DNA from: Adiantum capillus-veneris
Taxonomy: Eukaryota > Streptophyta > Polypodiopsida > Polypodiales > Pteridaceae
Direction of reading: 5' to 3'
DNA length: 64,000 nucleotides
Assembly: GCA_014529385.2 (NCBI GenBank)
Contig: CM043952.1
Span: 57,830,119 to 57,894,118, forward strand
Positions 1 to 8,099 of this stretch are shown in pieces (the first letter of the stretch is position 1; each line of letters starts with the position of its first letter). The notes under the pieces were generated by a model that had not been told where the DNA came from, made no database searches, and saw only the letters and a program-made list of their open reading frames with translations. Made by a program: the position numbers and the translations under genes.

Positions 1-2
1 CC

Positions 3-746
3 CCCCACCCAAGCTCATCCTCCAAGCCCACGAAGCCTTGTCTAGGAGCCTTGAACTCAAAGTGTTCTTTCAAAATTCACCTTCCAACCCACCTTCCCAT
101 TTCAAATCCCCTAGCCCCTCTTGGATGGCCCCCCTCCTTAGAGCCTCAGTTGGAAAACATCACACTTCAAAACCACCCAAATCTAATTTTTGCACTTTCA
201 GGCTATAACGCTTCATGCTCTAAATTTCCAAATTTTGTCAAACAAGCACTTAAAACCCTTTCTAATGACTCCTCCATAATCATTAAACCGGATGATAAAA
301 ACCTAGGCCTCACCATCCTCTCTAGAGAGTGGTATGACCAGAAGGCCCTTAGGCAACTCAATGACCTATCCAGTTATCGTCCCGTCACCATACCACCACA
401 CAACTACGTCGCCTCCATACTCTACTCCATCACCATCAAATACACTCTCCTTACTCTAGAAGAATCAACCTTTATTCTTGCACCAATTTCCAAACCCTTC
501 AAACCTTGCCCTATCCAGTTCCTTCCTAAGATTCATAAACCTTCCCTTGTAGCCCGCCCTATTTGCTCCTATCGAGGATACCTGTTAGAAAATGCCTCCA
601 AATGGCTACACTACCAACTTTACCCTATCCTCCTTACACAAAAACAACACCTCAAAGACTCACTATCCCTCATCATATATCTCCAAAGAAAACCCTTCCC
701 TCCGCACAGTCTCCTTTTCACATTTGACGTGACCTCCCTCTACTAG
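3..746 (+). pseudogene. Penelope-like element reverse transcriptase, N-terminal part
   Basis: The frame is open from the window edge to a TAG at 744-746. The only start-like codon is a TTG at 51, so the 5' end is outside the window. Residues match the RT of Penelope-like elements: a KPDDKNLGL block, then QFLPKIHKP, then ARPICSYRG, then FTFDVTSLY, which carries the first catalytic aspartate (motif A). The frame stops right there, so the YxDD catalytic motif and any GIY-YIG endonuclease are absent. This is seen directly; the family assignment rests on known PLE motifs. Such elements copy RNA into DNA at a nick or chromosome end. The truncation leaves it non-functional. A pLTR-like segment with TATA and hammerhead motif lies about 200-300 bp downstream, which supports the assignment. 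Confidence 0.8.
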
Positions 747-870
747 GCTGCCTTTAATTAAGCGGTAATTTTTTACCCTCAAAGTTTTTACCATCGAACT
801 GTTTAAAACCAGGTTTACTTTTACTAACCTCTCCTTCCCGTTTACACCCCTTGATAAACCTTCCTGAAAC

Positions 871-871
<1 letters not shown>

Positions 872-908
<37 letters not shown>
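872..908. repeat. Poly-C run of 37
   Basis: An uninterrupted run of about 37 C sits between the Penelope RT fragment and the TATA/hammerhead segment. It is followed by a G-containing C-rich tail. It could form i-motif or G-quadruplex structures. The length may be affected by sequencing slippage. Confidence 0.9.
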
Positions 909-909
<1 letters not shown>

Positions 910-940
910 CCCCGCTCTTGTCATTCCCCAACCCACCTCC

Positions 941-948
941 TATATAAA
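941..948 (+). promoter_or_regulatory. TATA box upstream of hammerhead motif
   Basis: TATATAAA lies about 50 bp before the hammerhead-like core. A promoter directly upstream of the ribozyme fits the pseudo-LTR layout of Penelope-like elements. Function is inferred. Confidence 0.45.
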
Positions 949-990
949 CTCCCCCTCCCTCTTTAGAACTCCTTTTAAAACCTACTAACA

Positions 991-1040
991 CTTCCTACCA
1001 TTGATGACCTCCTCACGGAGCGAAACGCGTTTGGTTCCTT
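991..1040 (+). ncRNA. Degenerate hammerhead ribozyme motif (PLE type)
   Basis: Reading the + strand: stem I 5' strand ACCA (997-1000), box UUGAUGA (1001-1007), stem II CUCC-UCAC-GGAG (1009-1020), box GAA (1022-1024), self-complementary stem III ACGCGU (1025-1030), a U at the cleavage position (1031), then UGGU (1032-1035), which pairs with ACCA. Boxes, stem order and a palindromic stem III (usable in dimeric form) are the features known for Penelope-associated hammerheads. Two core positions deviate: C3 is U, and the base pair closing stem II next to A9 is C:C instead of G:C. It therefore looks like a decayed ribozyme, probably weak or inactive. Confidence 0.6.
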
Positions 1041-1378
1041 TCTCAACCCTTAACCTAACCCCATCCTTAACCCGTTTACCTTATGCTTAATTTAAGTGCT
1101 ACGCACGCTTGACATATTTTTATCATTAATGAGTTCATTACTTTTTGCTATATACATTGGAGAGGGGGATAGGGAATGGACCCATCACACACAAAAAATG
1201 CCTCTCTATAGCTCAGGCCTTCTAGAACACCCCTGCCCTCTCAAACACGCCTTAAAAAAAACATTCACACTAGCAAGGCCTCGCCTGCACACCCTATAGA
1301 ATCACACACTCTCTACATCATGACAAACGAGCACACTCACTCCATACTATTCACTCCACATCCTTCTAGACACAACAC

Positions 1379-1381
<3 letters not shown>
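1041..1381. other. No recognisable gene; telomere-like C-rich patch
   Basis: This holds CCCTTAACCTAACCCC-like text at 1047-1073, which resembles a degenerate C-rich telomere strand, and then AC-rich sequence. The short open frames here have no recognisable domain. Confidence 0.4.
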
Positions 1382-1418
<37 letters not shown>

Positions 1419-1454
1419 AACACACCCTGGGGGGGGGGGGGGGGGGGGGGGGGG
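1382..1454. repeat. (GT)n tract and 26-G run
   Basis: About 17 GT units (1382-1416), then TACAACACACCCT, then a run of G at 1429-1454. The same order (GT)n-TACAACACACCC-Gn-CACACCTACCAAC recurs at 15109-15190, so it is the shared left flank of the A1 and A2 units rather than a random microsatellite. Confidence 0.9.
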
Positions 1455-1524
1455 CACACCTACCAACACACACCCGAAAACACATGCACACAAGCAGAAA
1501 AGAGAACGGTAAAGGGAGAATTGA

Positions 1525-2944
1525 CAATGGCCTATGAACTTTGAGAATAGCGGAATTAGGAGAATTAGACAGAGCATTTTTGTGAGACTACTTGGAGAAC
1601 ATAGAGGGTGAACTTATTTAGTGGTAGCAACTTAACCATAATACTTAATTAACTTGGCATGAAAAATACTTTGGAAAGAGAGTTTAGAGAACTCGACAAC
1701 AGTTGAGGATTGGATTTATGTGGAGCCAGCAGTCCCCCCTCCAATAGGCTTTTGTATTATAGATTCTCCCATCAAGAGAGACTCAGTACAATACAATCTT
1801 TGTGTTCCTTGTGACCTAGGTGATGCAATAAAGATGGAAAACTTCATGCATCACAAGCATAACATAGAATTTGTAAAAAACATTAACCATCCCCAGACTC
1901 AGTCCCAAGGCCTCAAACACCTTCAAAGGTGGAGAGAGCTAGTGGGGAATGAGGGCAGTGAAGAGGAAGAAGAAAAATTTATAGGAGAAAAAAATAGTTC
2001 TTCACTTATCATCACTCTTCTTGCTTAGCATACATAATATCATAGTAATGAAGATGGAAAAGTTGGCAAGCTTAAGCATTGGACTATGGCTCTTGGTTGG
2101 ATTTGCATTCCATATCCAAGAGTGTTGGTGTAGGCTCTCAAGTTCTCTACAAGCTTGAAGAAGGAGATGGAGCGCTTGCACTTTACAACTCAGACAATGA
2201 GTGTGTATGTGTATGTGTGTGTGTATACCCCCCAAGCTATCCCCCTCCGTGCTTTGGTGGATTCCATATTCTAAGACTATCTTGCACATGATTGGCCAAT
2301 CACACGCTTAGTGCATATCAAGCAACAAGGGTAGCCTTGGGACAAGTGTCCCCCTTTTCCATTTGAGAGAGAGGACTTCATAAATGCAAGAAAAATGAAC
2401 TAAATTAACTAAACTATCATTGGACCCTTGGGAGGCCAACCAATAGGCTTTAGGCACACTATGAGGGCAACATGAAGAGGAGCTTGAAAAGTGTCCTAGA
2501 TGCTTTTTTTGTACCAAGCTTGCCTTGTGCGTTCTCTCTCTAGCTCCTACAATGAGGGCTCGCCCCCCCTTGAGTAGGGATCAAATTGACTTTTTGAACA
2601 CCTTAAACCCTCAAGCACCTTAGTCATGGAGAACCTTAGCAACTTATTCATTAAGCACCTCAAGCACCTTAGTCATTAAGCATGAAAAGCACCTCAAGCA
2701 CCTTAGTCAGCAAGCACGACAAACACCTCAAGCTTGGCTCGGGTTCCCACCTCAAGCATAGCCCTAGCTTGCCGAAGGTCAAAGGAATTTTAACACTAAC
2801 CATTGGAAGTCTTTAATGAAGCTAACCCAATGTCTTTGAGCTCCATTAGCTAGCCTTGCTCTTTAGCAGATCATCTCTCATTTGGCCTCTTTACCATTGG
2901 CCCCGTGTTGAGATAGACGCGTAATCATATGTCTATATTCTAAT
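1525..2944 (-). mobile_element. Family A LTR, minus orientation (copy A1)
   Basis: This is homologous to the LTRs at 15254-16738, 21795-23352 and 57204-58995. It contains an internal GT tract (about 2204-2225) and a minisatellite of AAGCACCTCAAGCACCTTAGTCA-type units (2600-2760). In LTR sense a TATAAAT lies near 1977-1985. The terminal 13 bp present in copy A2 are missing. The LTR is fused head-to-head with the next one, lacking about its first 90 bp. No PBS or internal region lies to its left. Confidence 0.75.
2600..2760. repeat. LTR minisatellite (about 23-bp units)
   Basis: Imperfect repeats of a CTCAAGCACCTTAGTCA core. The same array appears in every family A LTR: 3200-3345 and 17010-17160 in reverse, and 16395-16540, 22925-23070 and 58895-58995. 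Unit number varies between copies. Confidence 0.75.
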
Positions 2945-3773
2945 ACAACTCAAATGATTTTCTCATATTAAACTGATCATTTAATGTGGGAGAATATACG
3001 AGAACAAGGTTAGAATATAGACATGGGCTTAGGGGTCTATCTCAACATGGGGATAGTGGGGTAAAGGGGTCCAAATGAGAGATGATCTGTCAAAGAGCAA
3101 GGCTAGCTAATGGAGCTTAAAGACCTTAGGGTTAGATTCATGAAATACCTCCAATGGTTATTGTTGAAAGTCCTTTGACCTTAGGCAAGCTAGGGCTTTG
3201 CTTGAGGTGGGACCCCCGCCCAAGCTTGAGGTGCTTGTGGTGCTTGATGTGCTTGTCATGCTTGCTGACTAAGGTGCTTGAGGTGCTTAATGACTAAGGT
3301 GCTAAGGTGCTTCATAACTAAGGTGCTGGAGTGGTTAAGGCACTGTTCAAAAAGTCAACATGATCCCTACTCAAGGGGGGGTGAGCCCTCATTGTAGGAG
3401 CTAGAGAAAGAACACACACACCCTCACACAAGGCACGCTTTGTACAAAGAAAGCATCTAGGACACTTGTCAAGGTCATCTTCATGTTTCCCTCATAGTGT
3501 GCCTAAAGCCTATTGGTTGGCCTCCCAAGGGTTCCAATGACAGTTTAGTTAATTTAACTAATTGTTCTTGCACTTATCAAGTCCTCTCTCTGAAAGGGGA
3601 AAGGGGGACACTTGTCCCAAGACCTCCCTTTTTGCTTGATATGCACTAAGCATGTGATTGGCCAAGCTTGAGGAGTTCCAATCATGTGGAAGATAGTTCT
3701 AGAAGAGGGGGTCCACCAAATCAAGTAAGTGGGTATCTTGGGGGGTAAACTCTCTTCCCCCCCCCTGCGCAAA

Positions 3774-3809
<36 letters not shown>

Positions 3810-4491
3810 ATTGTGTGAGTTGCAAAGTGCAAGAGCTACATCTCCTTCTTCAAGCTTGTAGAGAAGTTGAGAGCCGACACTAACAATCTTGGATATGGAA
3901 TGAAAATCCAACCAAGAGCCATGCTCCAATGCTTAAGCTTTCCATCTTCTCCATCTTCATTTCTATGCTATTATGTATGCTAAGCAAGAAGAGTGATGAT
4001 AAGTGATGAACTATTTTTTTCTCCTATAAATGTCTCTTCGTTCTCTTCCCTATCCTCATTCCTTGATAGCTCTCTCCACCTTTGTAGGTGTTGGAGGCCT
4101 TGGGACTGAGGTTGGGCATGGTTACTGATGTTCACAAAGTCTATGTTATGCTCGTGATGCATGAAGCTTTCCATCTTCGTTGCATCACCTAGGTCACAAG
4201 GAACACAAAGATTGTATTGTACCGAGTCTCTCTTGATGGGAGAATCTATGATACAAAAGCTTATTGGAGGGGGAACGGCTCCACATAGATCCGGTCCTCA
4301 ATTGTTGTCAACTTCTCTAAACTCTCTCTCTTGCAAAAGTATTCTTCATGCCAAGTTAATTAAGTAATATGGTTAAGTTGCTACAACTAAATAATTTCAT
4401 CCTCTATGTTCTCCAAGTAGTCTCACAAAATTTCTCTCTCTAATTCTCCTAATTCCGCTCTTTTGAAATTTCATAGGCCATTCCCATTACA
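2945..4491 (+). mobile_element. Family A LTR, plus orientation (copy A1)
   Basis: Reverse complement of the preceding LTR, so 1525-4491 is a giant imperfect palindrome with its centre near 2975. It ends CCATTCCCATTACA, followed after one base by a tRNA-iMet-type PBS. A TATAAAT box is at 4025-4031. An AC tract (3775-3805) and the minisatellite (3200-3345) mirror those of the other arm. The arms differ by many substitutions and indels. Confidence 0.8.
4025..4031 (+). promoter_or_regulatory. TATA box in family A LTR
   Basis: CCTATAAATG lies in LTR sense upstream of the R/U5 part. It is conserved in the rc copy at about 1977-1985 and degraded (CTACGAATG) at 17808. Probably the LTR promoter. Confidence 0.5.
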
Positions 4492-4492
4492 T

Positions 4493-4504
4493 TGGTATTA
4501 GAGC
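4493..4504 (+). other. Primer binding site, tRNA-iMet type (A1)
   Basis: TGGTATTAGAGC differs by one base from TGGTATCAGAGC, the complement of the plant initiator tRNA-Met 3' end. It lies one base after the LTR end, which fixes the orientation of A1 as plus. Confidence 0.85.
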
Positions 4505-4921
4505 TATTGGTTTCTCTTTTCTTGCTTAAGGAGAGAGATCCTTAAGTTGTCCATGAAAGATTGGGCCTGTTTATTGAAATAGGGTAAGTGGGACAGGGAT
4601 CTATTATCTTGGTTGAGAAGGACTTAGTTTGAAGTACACTGTTGGGAACTATAGTCTTAATAATGGAGCCTCTCAGGGCTTGCCTTTGGCTTAACCATAA
4701 TTGACCTACCAGCAATCTCAATAGGAATCATAATCAGCCGAGCAATGTTAGACCCTCTCCACTAGTCTTTGCAATCAAGTCTAAATCACAGGTGTGGCTG
4801 CTTGAGAACTGATTTTGAAAGGTGAAGAAGAGTAGAAACTAAGGTTTTTGAGGGTATCAAAGCACAAAGTAATCTATACATAGGTTTAATAAGCATGGTT
4901 GACAATAACTAGGAGAGTAGA
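4505..4921 (+). other. Family A untranslated leader (A1)
   Basis: Non-coding leader between PBS and gag, homologous to 18289-18682 and, in reverse, to 21389-21781. No gene is seen in it. Confidence 0.7.
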
Positions 4922-6210
4922 ATGAACATTGATATATTTGATTTTGCACATGAAGGTGCTAATGATGATGCCTCCATGTTTGTGAATTATCTTGTTATAG
5001 GTTGTAGCAAGCTATGTGCAACCCTGATTTGCAAGCCAAAGTTACTAAAAACAACTTTGTGCTTATGGGATTTACCCTCCTCTCCAAGAGGAGAGAGAGT
5101 TTAGGAGGCCTCTGGGTGAGACCCCCAAAAAAAGACTCTCTCCCATAAGAGAGGAGGAATCCAAAGAATGAGAAAGAAGCAAATCCCTAAGCTCCTTTGA
5201 AGATGTGGATCCACGAAGATGACGGTCTAGACGATTGCCAACTCCTCCCAAGAGGAGACGGTCAACCTAGAGTTCTTCTCCTCATCACTCCAAAAGGGAA
5301 GAGAGGAAACAAAGCAAGAAAAGAGTAAGAAAGAGGTCATCCTCTTCTTGTTCTTCTTCACCTTCCTCCTCTTCCGACGAAAGCTACATCTATTCTTCTA
5401 GAGAATACAAGAGGGGAGGATATCGAAAATCTTAGCCTGCATGGTGAAGGTCCCAAAATCTAAAGAAGTTCAAAGAGGGAGGAAAGAGTATCTCTTTTCT
5501 CACCTATGATGGCACCTTTTGTGCTACCAACAAAGTATTGGCCTTCATCCAACAATTTGATGCGGCCTTTGGAGACAAGGGATTCACAAAGTCCTCCAAG
5601 CTACACCATGTAGCTATGCACTTCCTAAAGTCTGCTCGTCAATGGTGGGATGGACTTTGTGGCAACAATGAAGCCCCAAAGACATGGAAAACTCTACAAG
5701 TTTCCATCATGAAGAAATTCCTTGCAAGCAATGAAAAGGACAAAGTGCTTACCAAAATGGTGGAGTTTGAAGCTTCTTTCCCATGAGTCTATCCACAAGT
5801 ACGTGGACAAGTTTTGGGATTTACATCTCAAGGCTACTCTCTTTCAAAGATGGACTTTGTCGAGAAAAAGCAAAATTTTTGTGCGGGATTACTTGAAGAG
5901 ATTTCTGAGTACGTCAATTCTCAATGGCCTAGTTCTATCACCAAAGTAATCCACCACACCATGGCTGCTTTGCGCATCAATTTCGAACAAGGGGCTATAA
6001 GAAATGTTAAGCCCATGGAAAGCAAATAAAAAAGTGATGCAAAGGGGAAAAATAATGCCCAAAATTCTTCTCAAGGCAATTCCAACAACAACAACAACAA
6101 TCGGTCCAAGGAGAAGGAAGTTTACAAAGGTAATAGTAAACTCTCTCCTGAAGAGCTTGAAGCTTTTCGTAAAAGTATCACAAATGTTTTAAGTGTGCGA
6201 AGCAAGGAGA
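4922..6210 (+). pseudogene. Family A gag, broken (A1)
   Basis: Homologous to the better preserved gag at 18683. It begins with NIDIFDFAHEGANDDA. A serine/arginine-rich stretch (about 5290-5400) follows. The capsid region has FIQQFDAAFGDKGF and the KSARQWWDGL block of the Retrotrans_gag domain (5538-5786). It then reads KYVDKFWDLHLKA and ends with a remnant of the CCHC zinc knuckle near 6180-6210. Stops and frameshifts break it into at least four frames. Gag would package element RNA; this copy cannot. The sequence changes to element E near 6215-6240. Confidence 0.8.
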
Positions 6211-6229
6211 TGGCTTGGAAACTATAGCT

Positions 6230-7066
6230 CTGGAGGGATTGAGCTTGAAAATCATTTTTTGGGAAAAGAGTAGCCATGTAAGAAGGGTGCCCTATAAGGG
6301 ACGGCGGGCACACAGCAGGCAAGGTTGAGCTAGGAAGGTCTCTAGGTAGGTGGGGGCAGGTTTCCATGACGCGGTGGCATTCAAAGGAGAGCACACATGA
6401 GAAGCCTTGGCTTATGAGGCCAATTTCATTGAGTGTTTCACATCCACCATGACTAGCCCAAAAACAATTTGTGGGATTTGACCCCATCTCCAACAGAGAT
6501 TGATGCCCAAATTGGTGAGTTAACTACATGGTACTCTACAATTGGTTGTGTGAGGGGTCTGCAAAGTTGGTATATAAATTTATCCATGTAGAGTAGATAC
6601 AAATATGCACACCTATAGACAACCTAATATTGAAGGGTTAGGACTAGGATCTATTAATGCCCAATCTGGGGGCTTAAGGGATCATTGGAGAGAGCTCAAG
6701 GAGTGCTATCCTCTACATACAAGTGATGAAAGCAGATTATGAGCTTACAAAGAACTAATTGAAGATGGAGATGATGTAGCAAATAGATACCAAAAGTGAA
6801 CAATATGGAAAACAATTAAAAAAAAATTATATAATGCTAACCCTAATCTTAGTTTATCGACTTCATAACATGGGTAGTGGTACATCCTCAAACGGTTATA
6901 TGTCTCAATATTAAGAAGCTTTTAAAAGAGATAAGTGTAGCTCTAGAATGCAATGCAAAAGAAATTTAATTAGTGATCGTGATTAGCAAAGAGATGGTGC
7001 TAATGTGATCTATCATAAGGAAGTTGAAATGCCTAAAGATCTATGACCATTGGCTCTGATACCACA
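6230..7066 (-). mobile_element. Element E copy 1, non-coding internal part
   Basis: Homologous to 58998-59750 over its whole length. No retroviral domain is seen; the open frame at 6122-6493 (minus) has no recognisable domain. Orientation is given by the PBS at 7053-7064 and the LTR to its right. Both copies start at the same left point (AAAATC-TTTTTTGGGAAAAGAG), although the neighbouring sequences differ. It may be the leader of a tRNA-iMet-primed (copia-like) element or a large non-autonomous derivative. Confidence 0.6.
7053..7064 (-). other. Primer binding site, tRNA-iMet type (element E)
   Basis: GCTCTGATACCA on the + strand is the exact reverse complement of TGGTATCAGAGC. It is separated by two bases from the LTR start TGTAAAG. 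Element E therefore reads on the minus strand. Confidence 0.85.
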
Positions 7067-7116
7067 TGTAAAGCTAGGTTGGATTCAACAATGTGGCATT
7101 ATGTAACCATAATAAT

Positions 7117-7155
<39 letters not shown>

Positions 7156-7427
7156 ACTAAGAGGTTAACTCAATGTAGAATAGACTAGAGTATATACAAA
7201 CAAACTTTATTATTAAAAAAAAAAGTGATTACAAGACTTATTATATAGGCATAGCATGTAATGATTACACCTCTCCAAAGGTGAGTTGACTTTTCTTTAA
7301 AGAGCAAGATGCTACTCGGCCCTTGACCCTTCTACTTGGCTCTTCACATGACTCTTGAGGCATCAAATGCCAACACATGGGTTGTCACAAGGTTCTACAC
7401 ACATGGTATCCTACATGACACTTTACA
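7067..7427 (-). mobile_element. Element E LTR (361 bp)
   Basis: Starts TGTAAAG and ends CTTTACA, a 7-bp inverted terminal pair. It contains a GA tract at 7118-7152. A truncated second copy is at 59752-59998. Length and PBS type are copia-like, but no pol is present for proof. Confidence 0.65.
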
Positions 7428-7439
7428 TGGATAGGGAGA

Positions 7440-8064
7440 GTTCTTGCAGTGCAACAAACCCCGCACCTGAACACTAGTTTTAGTGAGTCATATGCTCTAG
7501 CTCTTTGGATAATAAGGAGTCAAAACATACATCCAAGAGCAAGAGGAAGTGAGAATGGACTAGAATGATTGATTAATTGCCCAAGTTGATCTCTAAGATC
7601 TCTAAGACCAGACCTGAAGGTAGAGACCTTGTGTACAAAATGCAAATCCACCCAAAGATGACTAGTCTAATAAATGTTGTCAATGTACGTATTGCAAAGC
7701 TTTTGGGAACCTGTGGAATAATTGCAAGATTAGAATGTGTTACTTTAAGGGGGGAAATAATGTCTCCATGATAGCATTGGCCAATCCAAAGAAGGAGAAG
7801 GCATATGAAAATGTAGAGAACAGAGCCAGTACCAATGGAAAGGCTAGAAGAAGAAGACACCATTATTTTTTTGGTCAAGAATGGGTTGAGATTAATTTTT
7901 CTAGACAAAATTCTAGTTTCTACACCTATGGAAAGTCCAACAATGTAAAAGCTGAAGTGGCCAAGGGAAAGGTGGCAAAGCCAGTATCAGTGTGCATGAT
8001 CACTAAGAGCACTAGCATTGTCATCAAAGAGATACCAAATGAATCGACCAATCAAATGTGTTGA
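7440..8064 (+). pseudogene. Retroelement gag-like remnant with damaged zinc knuckle
   Basis: One frame (about 7686-7771) reads CTYCKAFGNLWNNC, a CX2CX4HX4C knuckle with the histidine replaced by asparagine. It continues into MCYFKGGNNVSMIALA and a basic stretch KARRRRHH up to a stop at 8064. The upstream half is in other frames with stops. I cannot assign it to a lineage. It lies between element E's LTR and the CACTA region. Confidence 0.4.
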
Positions 8065-8099
8065 GCTATATATACACATACATACATACTATAAAATAG

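Noticed and set aside
1047..1073. Telomere repeat array
   Set aside because: Only a few degenerate CCCTAA-like words, with no tandem TTTAGGG units.
1320..1577. Frames with Cys-Val or His-Thr repeats (also 15019-15281, 2079-2291, 3554-3929, 15818-16096)
   Set aside because: They come from GT/AC tracts in or beside the family A LTRs. Repetition between copies reflects the repeat, not coding.
1720..2028. Conserved 95-102 codon frames inside family A LTRs (also 15434-15736, 21966-22262, 57402-57698)
   Set aside because: Tempting because it is open in four copies (MEPAVPPPIGFCIIDSPIKRD...). But it runs antisense to the LTR promoter, the copies differ freely in frame and ends, and the same region is broken in the other arm (17890-18096, 3980-4174). 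I keep it only as a weak possibility.
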